64,000 nt of DNA from Cytophagales bacterium (lineage in GTDB: Bacteria > Bacteroidota > Bacteroidia > Cytophagales > Cyclobacteriaceae): contig JAKSDO010000006.1 in NCBI GenBank assembly GCA_022360055.1, positions 1 through 64,000 of the forward strand, written 5' to 3'. Within the stretch, counting starts at the first letter, position 1. Each line of letters begins with the position of its first letter. The position numbers and the translations under genes were made by a program. The notes beneath the pieces are model-generated. The model had not been told where the DNA came from, did not search any database, and saw only the letters and a list, made by a program, of their open reading frames with translations. Below, one piece after another: positions 48,107 to 58,578 of the stretch.

Positions 48107-51100
48107 CTATGGCTTTTCATAGAGAAAGCTCTTGCCCAATACTTTGAGAATACCCCTGACCGGAATTATTGCATTTCGTCTGTCGTGCTGCTTTAATTCC
48201 CAGGCGATATCCACCAGGTATCGTTCTATTTGATACACGTCCAAAAGCATATTGAAATCGGACGCTTCAGGAATAAATTTCTCATTCAATACGAATTCGT
48301 TATAGTTTCGTATGAATATTTGCCCGAAATTGTGAAACCAGTGTTCTGCCAGGCGCCCGGAAGGTTCGTTTTGAAAAAGGGCGGAGTAGGCTACGTAATG
48401 AAATGAATTTAACATGCTTGCAAGATCCGTCAGGGGAGATTTTCGGAGGCGTCGCTCCGTCAGGGAGAATGTAGCATCTCCTTCAAAATTAGTGATCACA
48501 TAATCACCGTCTTTAAACAGGATTGCGTTCAAATTGTAGTTTCCGTGCGGTCTGATTTTAACCGCATCGATTTTGTGATCGTATATAAGCTTAAGTTTGC
48601 CGAGAAGCATGTCATGATGGGCTAAGAACAGGTTTATTTCCCTCTGATGATTTGCCGCAAATTCGGTTATATATTTTTTTATAGGATCAAACGCTGCCCG
48701 GACCAATGATTTGTATCCCGAGAACAGCGATCTTTGATAATGCAGGGAGAATTCTTCCGGCTCGAAATCGTCATGTTCGCAGTCGGTCCCCAATGCAAGG
48801 TGCATTTCAGCAGTTCTTTGGGCGAGCAGGCGTACGTGCTCGATTTGTGCGCCTCCGATTAATTCCTGGGTGGGCGTACTCATTTCTTCAAACTTTAGCG
48901 GAGCGCTCAGGGTGCCCTCAATGGGAGGGAGCTCTATTTCGCCGCCCTGTATACTCACACGCTCATAAAAACGATTCAATGCATCGGAAAAATATTGCCA
49001 TGCCGTACCATAGTTGGGAACGTACTCCTGGACGATCGCCAGGGTCCTTTTAATGTCGCCTCTCTTGGTATATTCGATTTGTCCCAGGTATTTCGGCACA
49101 AACGGAAACTTCTTTTTGTTGCACAGATAATCGCAAAGCTCTACATCTCTGTCGGTCCCCCGGTCAATTTTTCTGTAGAGTTTTACTATAAATTTTTTAT
49201 TGTACTGAATGATCACATGCTTGTATCTTGATTCTACAAGTTTGTTCTCCTTTTCCAGAAGCGCATCGCCCAGTAATGATTTTAACTCGTCATTTACATG
49301 AAACTTAACTGCCGCCGTATCTGTTGCGACAGTAGAGTGCCTCTTGAATAACTGGAACATGGTTTTTCTATAGCTTTCACTATAAGAGGCGTCAAACAAT
49401 ACGCCTTTTCTATCCTCAAAATTTATGCGGGTGATTATGCTGTCCGGGTGTTCGGCAAGTAATCTTTTCTCTTCTTTTCCGGAGGTAAATCCCACGACCA
49501 GCCTGTATTTTTCATATAGCCCTTCAAAGAAAGTCACCTCCAGAATAAGCGTAAATCCTTCGAATTTATGATGACTGCCATTAATCGGTATCACGTCAAA
49601 AATTTTCAACGATTCGATTTTTCTTTTGCGTATGTTAAACCAGAGCTGGTTTTTAAGATATGGAAGAAGAATGTCGTTCTTTACATGGTCTTTCAAATTA
49701 ACGCTTACGAGGTCACTCCATTTTTTGATTGCAAGACTCTTGTTGGTATTGACCGGAATAATTGAAATGGTTTCCTTTTCTTCGACCAGTTTAAACCAGT
49801 AATAACCATACGGGCTCAAGGTAAATGCATAGGGAGCCGAGGTGATTTTGGGGAATTGGTTCTGACTAAAAACTTCTACCGGAACGAGATCTTTGAGAGA
49901 TTTCATTTCTACCGCCGCGGCTTGTGCATATCTGGATAAATTTACTACCACAAGTATTTTTTCGTCGTTATAGATGCGGACAAATGCGAGGATTTTCGAG
50001 TTTTCCGATTCCAGGAATTCGATTTTTCCCCGGCTGAAGGCTTTAAACCTTTTTCTCATTTTTATCAACCGCCGGGTCCACCATAAAAGTGAATTCGAAT
50101 TGCCAAGCTGATTTTCGACATTTATGTTTTCGTATTTGTACTCGGGGTCAATGATTAATGGCAGGTATAATTTGTGGGGATTGGCCTTGGAAAATCCTCC
50201 GTTTCTGCCGGGATGCCATTGCATAGGAGTGCGGACCCCGTCGCGGTCTCCCAAATAGTAATTGTCTCCCATTCCGATTTCATCGCCGTAGTAGAGTACC
50301 GGGGTTCCCGGAAGAGAGAATAACAGCACATTCATCAATTCTATTTTCCTTCGATCATTATCGAGCAGGGGGGCCAATCGCTTTCTTATGCCGAGGTTTA
50401 TGCGGGCCAGTGGATCCTTGGTGTACACCTTATACATATAATCCCGTTCTTCTTCGGTCACCATTTCCAGGGTCAATTCATCGTGATTCCTTAGAAATGT
50501 CGCCCACTGACAAGTCTCCGGTATTGCCGGGGTCTGATCGATTATGTCCATGATGGGATACCGGTTTTCCATATTTACAGCCATAAACATTCTTGGCATG
50601 ATCGGGAAATGGTAATTCATATGGCATTCGTCTCCGTCGCCAAAGTAAGAAGCGCTGTCTTCCGGCCACATATTGGCTTCGGCCAGCAGGAGAACGTTAT
50701 CAAATTTGCTGTCGACGTGCGCGCGCAGTTTCTTTAAGAAATCATGGGTTTGAGGTAAATTTTCACAATTGGTGCCATCTTCTTCAAATAAATATGGAAT
50801 TGCGTCCAGCCTGAATCCGTCCACCCCCATATTCAGCCAATAGTCCATTACCTTAAACATTTCCTTTACAACCAGGGGATTGTTATAATTGAGATCGGGC
50901 TGGTGGTGGAAAAAGCGATGCCAGTAATACTGACCTGCGACGGGGTCCCATGTCCAATTGGATGATTCGTAATCCGTGAATATGATCCTGGCGTCTTTAT
51001 ATTTATCAGGATCGTCCGTCCAAACGTAAAACGCCCTTTCCGGAGATCCTTTTGGAGCTTTTCGCGCCCTTTGGAACCACTTATGCTGATCGGAAGTGTG

Positions 51101-51436
51101 ATTCATGACAAGCTCAATCAAAACCTTGAGATTTCGTTTATGGGCTTCCCTTAAAAATCGCTTGAAATCACTTACATCTCCGTAGGAAGGATTGATCGTA
51201 TTATAATCCGCAATATCATACCCGTCATCCTTCTGGGGCGACGGATAAAAGGGCAGGAGCCAGATGGTGGTTACCCCCAGGTTTTCCAGATAGTCCAGTT
51301 TATCGAAAAGGCCCTCAAAATCACCAATACCATCATTATTCTTGTCCATAAATGCTTTGATGTGCAATTCGTAAATTACGGCATCTTTATACCATAACGG
51401 TTCTCTCAGGATTTTTTGGTGCTTCTTTTTCGACAT
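48107..51436 (-). CDS. treS: Maltose alpha-D-glucosyltransferase (trehalose synthase) fused to maltokinase
   Basis: 1109 residues. The N-terminal GH13 domain (about 1-560) starts PLWYKDAVIYELHIKAFMD and has catalytic Asp211 (GFRLDAIPYL), Glu253 (LLAEANMW) and Asp319 (FLRNHDE). The C-terminal part (about 600-1109) is a maltokinase/aminoglycoside-phosphotransferase-like domain with KFIVKLYRKID, LAHHDMLLGKL-type and NFEGDATFSLTERR motifs. TreS interconverts maltose and trehalose and Mak makes maltose-1-phosphate, the substrate for GlgE glycogen synthesis; no glgE is visible here. Fused TreS-Mak proteins are known in several phyla. Confidence 0.95.
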   Translation of the reverse strand: MSKKKHQKILREPLWYKDAVIYELHIKAFMDKNNDGIGDFEGLFDKLDYLENLGVTTIWLLPFYPSPQKDDGYDIADYNTINPSYGDVSDFKRFLREAHKRNLKVLIELVMNHTSDQHKWFQRARKAPKGSPERAFYVWTDDPDKYKDARIIFTDYESSNWTWDPVAGQYYWHRFFHHQPDLNYNNPLVVKEMFKVMDYWLNMGVDGFRLDAIPYLFEEDGTNCENLPQTHDFLKKLRAHVDSKFDNVLLLAEANMWPEDSASYFGDGDECHMNYHFPIMPRMFMAVNMENRYPIMDIIDQTPAIPETCQWATFLRNHDELTLEMVTEEERDYMYKVYTKDPLARINLGIRKRLAPLLDNDRRKIELMNVLLFSLPGTPVLYYGDEIGMGDNYYLGDRDGVRTPMQWHPGRNGGFSKANPHKLYLPLIIDPEYKYENINVENQLGNSNSLLWWTRRLIKMRKRFKAFSRGKIEFLESENSKILAFVRIYNDEKILVVVNLSRYAQAAAVEMKSLKDLVPVEVFSQNQFPKITSAPYAFTLSPYGYYWFKLVEEKETISIIPVNTNKSLAIKKWSDLVSVNLKDHVKNDILLPYLKNQLWFNIRKRKIESLKIFDVIPINGSHHKFEGFTLILEVTFFEGLYEKYRLVVGFTSGKEEKRLLAEHPDSIITRINFEDRKGVLFDASYSESYRKTMFQLFKRHSTVATDTAAVKFHVNDELKSLLGDALLEKENKLVESRYKHVIIQYNKKFIVKLYRKIDRGTDRDVELCDYLCNKKKFPFVPKYLGQIEYTKRGDIKRTLAIVQEYVPNYGTAWQYFSDALNRFYERVSIQGGEIELPPIEGTLSAPLKFEEMSTPTQELIGGAQIEHVRLLAQRTAEMHLALGTDCEHDDFEPEEFSLHYQRSLFSGYKSLVRAAFDPIKKYITEFAANHQREINLFLAHHDMLLGKLKLIYDHKIDAVKIRPHGNYNLNAILFKDGDYVITNFEGDATFSLTERRLRKSPLTDLASMLNSFHYVAYSALFQNEPSGRLAEHWFHNFGQIFIRNYNEFVLNEKFIPEASDFNMLLDVYQIERYLVDIAWELKQHDRRNAIIPVRGILKVLGKSFLYEKP

Positions 51437-51720
51437 TCTAAACGAGTGATTTACTTACTTTGATGTTAAATACAATTTTGATCGACAAGGTATAAATTTC
51501 CGGAGGTTATTTCAAAGAAAAAGCAAAATCAGATAAAAGGTTTCAATTAATTAATTATTTCATTAAAAATATCATATATGGTATGAGGTTAATTTTGATG
51601 TCGGAACGGGCATAAGTATTATTATGCGGGCAACTCGATTGCAAAGACGGTGATTATTATATAATTTATCACTGTGAAAACTCAAAGATTAACCCGTCAA
51701 CATAGTAAAACATTAGTGAT

Positions 51721-52599
51721 ATGAAAAAGATTATTGTTCCGACAGATTTTTCCGAACAAGCGCGACATGCATTGGACCTGGCGAGTGAAATAGCGGTTAA
51801 AATAGAGGCTAAAATTGTATTAATGCATGTGATCGAATACGCCAAAAAGCAAACGACATTTCTTGGAAGTTCCGCTTTAACTACCATGGGGTCTTTATCA
51901 ACAGGGGTAGAAATGGATGATGTTTATTTTATTCAGCTTTTCAAAAAGCGAAAAAGTCAATTGGCTGAAATATTGAGTGATCCGGTTTATGCCAATGTGG
52001 ATATTACCGATAAGATTTTGCTGGGAACGCCCTACCACGCCATCGAAGAAGAAATTACGGAGTCGGACGCCGATTTTATAATCATGGGTACCACCGGAGT
52101 AAATGATTGGGAAGAAAGCCTCATTGGCTCTACGGCAGAGAAGGTCGTGAGGCATGCGAGCTGCCCGGTGCTTACTTTGAGGAAAAAGGTAAAATTGAAC
52201 GACATTGGCAAGATCGTATTTGCCTCGAATTTTAAGGAGCTCAAACCTTCCTATGTGGGACTGGTAAAGAACATTCGGAAATTGTTCGAATCAGATCTGC
52301 ACCTGGTTTATATCAATACTCCAAATCATTTTAGAAATGAGCGGGAGATTATCAGCCACCTGAATAAATTTGCCGATGAAAATGATCTGGATAATCATAA
52401 TATACATGTCTACAGTCATCAACATGAAGAAGAAGGGATTGTATGGTTTACCGAAGATTTTAAAATGGATATGGTCATGATGGCCACGTACGGGAGATCG
52501 GGATTTTCCAGGTTATTTGAACACAGCATCGCGGAGGACGTAGTCAATTTCTCTAAAAAGCCCGTTGTTACATTCAATTTGCATCAAATTTCAAAATAG
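51721..52599 (+). CDS. Universal stress protein with two UspA domains
   Basis: 292 residues. The first UspA domain begins MKKIIVPTDFSEQARHALDLA and ends with the nucleotide-binding MGTTGVNDWEESLIGSTAEK. The second (about 155-292) ends MMATYGRSGFSRLFEHSIAED, with a variant ATP loop. UspA proteins bind ATP or AMP under stress. It stands about 285 bp from the divergent treS gene. An MscS channel follows in the same direction, which fits a stress or osmotic module. Confidence 0.92.
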   Translation: MKKIIVPTDFSEQARHALDLASEIAVKIEAKIVLMHVIEYAKKQTTFLGSSALTTMGSLSTGVEMDDVYFIQLFKKRKSQLAEILSDPVYANVDITDKILLGTPYHAIEEEITESDADFIIMGTTGVNDWEESLIGSTAEKVVRHASCPVLTLRKKVKLNDIGKIVFASNFKELKPSYVGLVKNIRKLFESDLHLVYINTPNHFRNEREIISHLNKFADENDLDNHNIHVYSHQHEEEGIVWFTEDFKMDMVMMATYGRSGFSRLFEHSIAEDVVNFSKKPVVTFNLHQISK

Positions 52600-52642
52600 C
52601 GTAAACCGGTTCTTTTTCTTTTATTGGTTTTAATCTCGTCTG

Positions 52643-53566
52643 TTGGAATCTATTTATACATGGCTTGAAAGTGTGACAGGACTAAGCCCGGAGCTGATCA
52701 CAAAGCTGTTGAAATCCATATTGGTCATCGTTGGCTTTGTAATCTTAAACCGGTTGATGAGCCGGATCATTTTTAAGCGGATCGAGGATGTCTATGTCCG
52801 GTACAGGTGGCGTAAAACCCAGGATTACATTACATTTTTTATCGGATTGTTTATCATTTCCTCAATTTGGATTGATGAGTTTAAGTCTTTGCTCACTTTC
52901 TTCGGGTTGCTGTCGGCCGGTATTGCCATTGCCCTGAAAGATCCTGTTACGGACTTGGCCGGATGGCTTTTTATCCTGTGGAGAAAACCATTTGATGTCG
53001 GAGACAGGATCCAGATCGGAGATCATGCCGGTGATGTGATTGACATCCGCATCTTTCAGTTTACGATTATCGAAATCGGCAACTGGGTAGACGCCGATCA
53101 AAGTACAGGCAGGATATTGCATATACCGAATTCCAGGATCTTTTCAGAGGTGCTGGCCAACTACACGATCGGATTCAATTACATTTGGCATGAGATAGGA
53201 ATAATGATAACATTCGAAAGCAACTGGAAAAAAGCGAAGGAAATTCTGGTTTCCATAGTCAATGAGAAGTCCGAACATATTTCCAGGCAAGCTGCAAAAA
53301 AAATAAAAGATGCCAGCAAGAAGTACATGATATTTTACAAGAATCTCACCCCCATCGTCTATACATCCGTGAAGAATTCCGGCGTTATGCTCACGATGAG
53401 ATTTCTGTGCGATCCAAGGCAAAGGAGAGGGTACGAGGAGTCCATCTGGGAAGAGGTGCTCAAGGAATTTGGCCAGTGCGACGATATTGATTTTGCCTAT
53501 CCGACGCAGCGATTCTACGACAATAAATCGGAAGGGAAACCCGGGGCCAGACCGCCGGAAGGGTAA
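52643..53566 (+). CDS. Mechanosensitive ion channel, MscS family
   Basis: 307 residues, from a TTG start 43 bp after the Usp stop; an ATG start would shorten the first helix. Two to three N-terminal TM helices are followed by the pore-lining helix FFGLLSAGIAIALKDPVTDLAG and the MscS beta domain (WRKPFDVGDRIQIGDHAGDV). The C-terminal domain contains YTVGFNY-like NYTIGFNYIWHE. The protein opens under membrane tension to release solutes in hypo-osmotic shock. A hairpin (53585-53602) lies just after the stop. Confidence 0.9.
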   Translation: MESIYTWLESVTGLSPELITKLLKSILVIVGFVILNRLMSRIIFKRIEDVYVRYRWRKTQDYITFFIGLFIISSIWIDEFKSLLTFFGLLSAGIAIALKDPVTDLAGWLFILWRKPFDVGDRIQIGDHAGDVIDIRIFQFTIIEIGNWVDADQSTGRILHIPNSRIFSEVLANYTIGFNYIWHEIGIMITFESNWKKAKEILVSIVNEKSEHISRQAAKKIKDASKKYMIFYKNLTPIVYTSVKNSGVMLTMRFLCDPRQRRGYEESIWEEVLKEFGQCDDIDFAYPTQRFYDNKSEGKPGARPPEG

Positions 53567-53998
53567 GATGTTCCGGACAATTATCCGCTATATTAATAGC
53601 GGCCTTTCCTATACAAATAAGTGTTTGGCCCGTATAAGTACAATGCTTGTGCATGTTAACCCGGATTCTAAGACTTTAAAAAACAACGTGCCCAACCTGA
53701 AAGGGCGTAATTATTGGTACCATTGCCGGGAAGCCCGCCCTTATTGTTTGAGATCGAACATCTCCGCAGGTCAGATGATTCATTGCCGTCCCGCAAAATC
53801 CCTTGTATGACCAAATGCTCCCCGGAAGGGTTGACGTTGACCTGCGACCGCAGATCGTAATTAAAAGCCCGGCCCATTTATGCGCAGTAATTGCCATTTA
53901 TCATCAATTGTGCTTCACTGTTATAATTAAGAATTGTCTAAAAGCCGGAATCCGTGAATATTTGAGGATAATGAACATAAGCAATCGTTAACAACCGC
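53567..53998. other. Intergenic region, no convincing gene
   Basis: 432 bp between mscS and the next gene. CCGCTAT-ATTA-ATAGCGG at 53585-53602 is a perfect 7-bp hairpin 18 bp after the mscS stop and could end transcription, though no T-run follows. Short minus-strand frames at 53668-53897 overlap one another and show no recognisable family; I leave them uncalled. Confidence 0.45.
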
Positions 53999-55285
53999 GT
54001 GAGTAAAAGAATTCAATACCTGATATTTTCTTTGCTTTTGGCAAGTGTGCATCCTGGTTTCAGTCAGGGGAAGACGGTGGAGGGCGTCGTGGTCGACAGC
54101 AAATCCAAAGAACCTTTAGCATATGCTACTATTGGCATAAGAGGTACCTTAGCCGGAACAGCCACCAATTCCGAAGGCAGATTCATCCTGTCGATTTCCG
54201 ATGATCTCATGGACTCCAGTTTATTCTGTTCTTATATGGGGTATAAAGACTTCTCTTTGCGGGTTGGAGATATTGACGGGGGCATCACCATCGAATTGGA
54301 GCCGGACGTATTTACATTGGATGAAGTTGAGGTCAGGCCCTGGACGGCTTGGGAGTATGTTTGGAACGCCATGCAGAGGATAGAGCAAAATTACCCTCAA
54401 AATGCGTACATGACCAACGGATACTACAGCGAATATATGTCTGAGAACAATGTGTTTTTAAAATTTACCGAGGGTGTTATTGAAACGTACAATCCATCTT
54501 ACGGTGAGCATAAAGAAAGTCAGTCAAAAGTGCTGAAAGCAAGAAGGCGCGATGACCTGGGGACCTGGCAGTTTATGAGAGATAAGATCGATAAGAAATA
54601 CGAAAAAGAAAAAAGGAAAGCGGAGAAGAAAGGGGAAAAATGGGAGCAGGGAGCGTCGATTGATGAAGAGATCATTTCAGCTTCTTTCGGCGGGCCGGAA
54701 GAGGTCTTAAGCTCGGATCCTCTGCGAGATACCGCATCATTTTTAGACCTTAATTTCAAAAAGAGATACAAATATTTCATTGAAGGATATACGCGCTATC
54801 GCGGAGAACAGGTGATTATAATCGGCTTTAAGTCAAAAGGAAAGTACGAGCATCAAAAGCAATCCGGAAAGATTTTCATCTCTTTGGAAGATGATGCGAT
54901 CATATCCATCGAGTACGACAGTAAAATTGTGATACCTGCAATAGCAAAACCGATTCTATTTGTTTTGGGAATAGGTATTTCAAACCCCGAAATACATGCG
55001 ACCATCCATTACAAACCGATTGCGGATTTGTGGTACTTAAATGATTTTTCGATCCGGGGAGGAGCTCAACTGATCCGGAAAAAGATGTTCGGGAAAAATG
55101 AGCGCAGTCAGTTTGATGTGGATATGGCTTTAATTAACAACAGCTTTGATTTGGAAAATGTACATGAGATACCGGAAGAAGAACGCATCGACAGGGATAA
55201 GCCGCTCGAAGAACAGGTAGCACCGGATCCGGGTTTCTGGAAAGACTACAAGGTCATTCGCCCTTCAAGACTGAGCGCTCCATAA
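53999..55285 (+). CDS. CarboxypepD_reg-like domain protein (exported)
   Basis: 428 residues from a GTG start. Signal peptide to about FSQG. A carboxypeptidase-regulatory-like Ig domain (about 25-110) has VEGVVVDSKSKEPLAYATI, GTATNSEGRFIL and YMGYKD, the form used at the N-terminus of TonB-dependent receptors, ending LDEVEVRP. The remaining 300 residues are a conserved Bacteroidota region with a charged stretch (about 195-225) and beta-rich segments, without a barrel. Periplasmic or outer-membrane associated; function unknown. Confidence 0.78.
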   Translation: MSKRIQYLIFSLLLASVHPGFSQGKTVEGVVVDSKSKEPLAYATIGIRGTLAGTATNSEGRFILSISDDLMDSSLFCSYMGYKDFSLRVGDIDGGITIELEPDVFTLDEVEVRPWTAWEYVWNAMQRIEQNYPQNAYMTNGYYSEYMSENNVFLKFTEGVIETYNPSYGEHKESQSKVLKARRRDDLGTWQFMRDKIDKKYEKEKRKAEKKGEKWEQGASIDEEIISASFGGPEEVLSSDPLRDTASFLDLNFKKRYKYFIEGYTRYRGEQVIIIGFKSKGKYEHQKQSGKIFISLEDDAIISIEYDSKIVIPAIAKPILFVLGIGISNPEIHATIHYKPIADLWYLNDFSIRGGAQLIRKKMFGKNERSQFDVDMALINNSFDLENVHEIPEEERIDRDKPLEEQVAPDPGFWKDYKVIRPSRLSAP

Positions 55286-55383
55286 ACGATTCGCAACGCG
55301 GACGGTAAATCCGGCTCGCATTTGTTATAAATCGATAAATGTGGTAGTTTCATTGTATTAAGCTCATCCACAACAATTCCATT

Positions 55384-55941
55384 ATGGCTCAGAAAAGCAA
55401 AAAAAAAGACGATTCAGGCCCGTCCAAGCTCAGAAAGCTACTTGAAAAACTTAAATTATTCGAAAAGAAACTAAAGTCAAAAGAAAAGAACATCGATAAG
55501 GAAATAAAGAAAGGCAAATTAAAGCGTGCAAGCAAGGGCGATCTCAGATCTCTTAAAGAAAAGAAAGAAACCCTTGCCAAAAAATCAAAGAAAGTTACCA
55601 AGGAGATAAATAAGGCCGAAGAGGAACTGAAAAAAGCGGATAAAAGGGGAAAGAGTAAAGATCAAAAAAAGAAAAAATCCGGAAAATCAAAGATTAAAAA
55701 GAAGCATGCCACAGACCTGGGTCTGCTTTCCGGTGTATCTCGCGAGCTTGAAGATATGAAGAGCCCTGCGACTTTGATGCCGATCAGCACCGATCTGAAA
55801 GTCAGAGATGCAATTACCTATCTTCGAAATTTGCCAGCGGTGGCAGAGGTCGAATCTTTTGTGAAGGATGAAAAAAGGCTTACGGTTCAAAAAGCGGCGG
55901 CTTCGCGGTTAAACGCATTGCGGAGAAAAAAAAATCCATAA
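55384..55941 (+). CDS. Lysine-rich coiled-coil protein of unknown function
   Basis: 185 residues. Residues 1-110 are extremely lysine-rich and predicted to be helical/coiled coil (KLRKLLEKLKLFEKKLKSK and similar), with no signal peptide. Residues 115-185 form a different, less charged region (LLSGVSRELEDMKSPATLMP, TYLRNLPAVAEVESFVKDE). The basic half resembles histone H1-like or DNA/RNA-binding tails by composition only. I recognise no family; the ordered C-terminal region suggests a real protein rather than a spurious frame. Confidence 0.65.
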   Translation: MAQKSKKKDDSGPSKLRKLLEKLKLFEKKLKSKEKNIDKEIKKGKLKRASKGDLRSLKEKKETLAKKSKKVTKEINKAEEELKKADKRGKSKDQKKKKSGKSKIKKKHATDLGLLSGVSRELEDMKSPATLMPISTDLKVRDAITYLRNLPAVAEVESFVKDEKRLTVQKAAASRLNALRRKKNP

Positions 55942-56076
55942 TCGTAAACCGGGGACGGCAGTCGATGTTTTAAGTATGATCCAACGGTTTGTATTTAAGT
56001 TCAATCCGCTTTTTTCGTTTGAAAGATTTGGTTTACTTTGTATGGCTAAGACATAAATCCGGAAATTAAACTTTTT

Positions 56077-57531
56077 ATGAAATTTTTTCGCTTATCCCCT
56101 CTTTTTTTAATGTTGATCATTGGCTCATGTTCCCAAATATCCAATGAGGAAGAACGATTGCCGAATATTGTAATTGTATTTACGGACGATCAGGGTTATG
56201 GCGACATAGGTTGTTTTGGAGCCACGGGGTTTGAAACGCCAAATCTGGACAAAATGGCCAGTGAAGGCATGAAGTTTACCAATTTTTATTCAGCCCAGCC
56301 CGTGTGCAGCGCTTCCAGGGCGGGATTATTAACCGGATGTTATCCAAACAGGCTTGGAATTTCCGGAGCGCTTTTCCCCTGGCACGAGATCGGGATTGAT
56401 GACGGCGAAGTGACCATCGCAGAGATGCTCAAGGAAAAAGGATACGCTACGGCAATATTCGGTAAGTGGCACCTCGGACATCATGAGCAATTTCTTCCGC
56501 TTCAGCATGGGTTCGATGAATATACCGGGATTCCGTATTCCAACGATATGTGGCCGATAAAGCTGGACGGTACAAAAGCAGCTCCGGACGAGGGTAGGGG
56601 AAACTATCCGGATTTACCGCTTGTCGAGGGAAATGAAACCATAGAAATGATAACGAGCTTTGCCGGGCAGGATAAGCTTACTACCTTATATACGGAGAAA
56701 GCAGTGGATTTCATTCACAGGAATAAAGCGCAGCCGTTCTTTTTGTACGTGCCGCATTCCATGCCGCATGTTCCGCTTGGTGTTTCCGATAAATTCCGCG
56801 GGAAAAGCGAACAGGGCATGTACGGCGATGTGATGATGGAGATTGATTGGTCGGTCGGACAAATTGCGGAAGCCCTAAAAGCAAATGGATTGGAAGATCA
56901 TACCATTTTTATTTTCACGACGGATAATGGACCCTGGTTGAATTATGGAAATCATGCCGGTTCGTCCGGAGGATTAAGGGAAGGGAAAACAACCAGTTGG
57001 GAAGGAGGTCAGCGTGTCCCTTGTATTGTGAAATGGCCGGGACAAATCCCAGATGGGATTGTTTGCAATCAGTTGGCTTCATCCATTGATCTTTTCCCTA
57101 CACTGGCTTCGATTGTAGACGGCAAATTGCCGGATCATAAAATTGATGGAGTGAACATCATGGAGTTGTGGAAGGGCAATTTCGCGTCAAAGCCGAGGAA
57201 GGAATTGTATTATTACTATGGGAAAAACAACTTGAATGCAGTCAGGACAGGCAACTGGAAGCTTGTTTTTCCGCATGCCTATCAATCTTATGAGGCCACG
57301 GTGCCTGCCAATGATGGGCGTGGCGGTAGACGGATTAAAATGCAGGTCGATTCCCTTGAACTTTATAATCTCATGAGAGATCCCGGGGAGCGATATAATG
57401 TCATCGATCTGTACCCTGAAGTTGTCGCCAGGTTGATCGAAGTAGGCGAGGAGGCCAGGGCGGACCTGGGAGACTTAAATACCGGTGCCGTCGGCAATGG
57501 TGTGCGCGAAATCGGCAAGCTCCGCAAATAG
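56077..57531 (+). CDS. Type I sulfatase, lipoprotein
   Basis: 484 residues. Lipobox LIIGSC (Cys18). Core motifs are PNIVIVFTDDQGYGDIG (Asp37-Asp38 bind metal) and the formylglycine site C-S-A-S-R at 77-81 (VCSASRAGLLTG), then GKWHLGHHEQFLP, FLYVPHSMPHVPL and FTTDNGPWLNYGNHAG. It needs formylglycine maturation, with CSASR an accepted variant of CxPSR. It is a likely arylsulfatase A-like or glycan sulfatase working in the periplasm. No SusC/SusD pair is adjacent. Confidence 0.94.
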   Translation: MKFFRLSPLFLMLIIGSCSQISNEEERLPNIVIVFTDDQGYGDIGCFGATGFETPNLDKMASEGMKFTNFYSAQPVCSASRAGLLTGCYPNRLGISGALFPWHEIGIDDGEVTIAEMLKEKGYATAIFGKWHLGHHEQFLPLQHGFDEYTGIPYSNDMWPIKLDGTKAAPDEGRGNYPDLPLVEGNETIEMITSFAGQDKLTTLYTEKAVDFIHRNKAQPFFLYVPHSMPHVPLGVSDKFRGKSEQGMYGDVMMEIDWSVGQIAEALKANGLEDHTIFIFTTDNGPWLNYGNHAGSSGGLREGKTTSWEGGQRVPCIVKWPGQIPDGIVCNQLASSIDLFPTLASIVDGKLPDHKIDGVNIMELWKGNFASKPRKELYYYYGKNNLNAVRTGNWKLVFPHAYQSYEATVPANDGRGGRRIKMQVDSLELYNLMRDPGERYNVIDLYPEVVARLIEVGEEARADLGDLNTGAVGNGVREIGKLRK

Positions 57532-57675
57532 ACGAGAAAATTTTCGGCGACCGCTTTACACCACGGAGCGCTTTAAAGATTCTGTCAATAATTCGGGATA
57601 TATTTTGAGTGCGGGAAGATGGATCGAATACGAAGACAAAAGCATTCAAGAGCTCCGGACAGCGCCTCCCTGTTG

Positions 57676-58578
57676 TTACTGCCAATTGGCCGGAGCGCTA
57701 TTCTTTTTCAGGTGAAATGTCCTGGTAATATTAAAACCAAAGTGAATATCTCCTTCGAAGAAATCTCCGGTTGTCCCCGTGATAAATTGTTGTTCGATCA
57801 TGGCCTGTGAATTTGCAAAGACCAACTGGAACACATGGCCCCCGGTTTCAATTTCCAGACCTATCCCAAACGGATCATAGTTCACCTCATCGGTATTGTT
57901 GTTGAATTGATAAAAATACTCAAAGGTAATTGCCATGCGTCTGGATATTTTGTGCCTTCCGCTAAGACCGAGCGCAATTATGTCGTTATGCTCTTCCGGG
58001 GTTCTTACCAGGTTGTGGTGCACAAGCGTTGGCGTTAATTGCAGCGAAAGCATTTCATTAAATTTTCTGGCCAAAAGAATCTGGTATGTGTAGGAAATGC
58101 GCGAAGACAATTTTACATCCTGGGTTTCATCTGTCGGCTTTAAGGTATTGATCGCCATGCTTATGAATGCGGTACCCGTAACCGGGAAGTTTTTGAGCCC
58201 CTTGGTCTGTTTCAAAAATTTGTACTTTACAAAACCGTCGTAGGTTTTTTCGTAGCTGCTACGTCCCGCGCCAACTGTAAAAGCATTGCCAATGGCATAT
58301 TCGGCCCCCAGTCGTATCCAGGCTTCATCCAGTCCCCATAAGTTATAGGCGCCGGAATTTATTTTTCCGAACCTGTGCATAAATATGATATCCAATGTCC
58401 CTGCGCCTCTTGTCTCTACGGAATGTCCGCTGATGATGCGTGTTCCCTTGAATGTTGAAGTCGTGATACTGGTTTTTTTGTCATCATCTTCGATCAAATT
58501 CATCAGATCTTCCTGTGCGAGGCAATAATTTATAGAAATGCTGAAAATCAGCAACATATATTTAGTTGAGTTTTTCAT
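57676..58578 (-). CDS. DUF5777-family beta-barrel protein
   Basis: 300 residues. Signal peptide to about CLAQ. The mature part is rich in alternating beta strands and matches DUF5777-type outer-membrane-like proteins: FKGTRIISGHSVETRGAGTL, DIIFMHRFG, and the C-terminal HFGFNITRTFHLKK. Its start overlaps the YceI stop by 17 bp, so the two are coupled. In other Bacteroidota DUF5777 genes sit beside YceI and cytochrome-like genes, as here. Function unknown. Confidence 0.85.
   Translation of the reverse strand: MKNSTKYMLLIFSISINYCLAQEDLMNLIEDDDKKTSITTSTFKGTRIISGHSVETRGAGTLDIIFMHRFGKINSGAYNLWGLDEAWIRLGAEYAIGNAFTVGAGRSSYEKTYDGFVKYKFLKQTKGLKNFPVTGTAFISMAINTLKPTDETQDVKLSSRISYTYQILLARKFNEMLSLQLTPTLVHHNLVRTPEEHNDIIALGLSGRHKISRRMAITFEYFYQFNNNTDEVNYDPFGIGLEIETGGHVFQLVFANSQAMIEQQFITGTTGDFFEGDIHFGFNITRTFHLKKNSAPANWQ

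Noticed and set aside
53668-53897. Overlapping minus-strand frames in the gap after mscS
   Set aside because: Two frames compete, neither has a family signature, and no start signal supports them.
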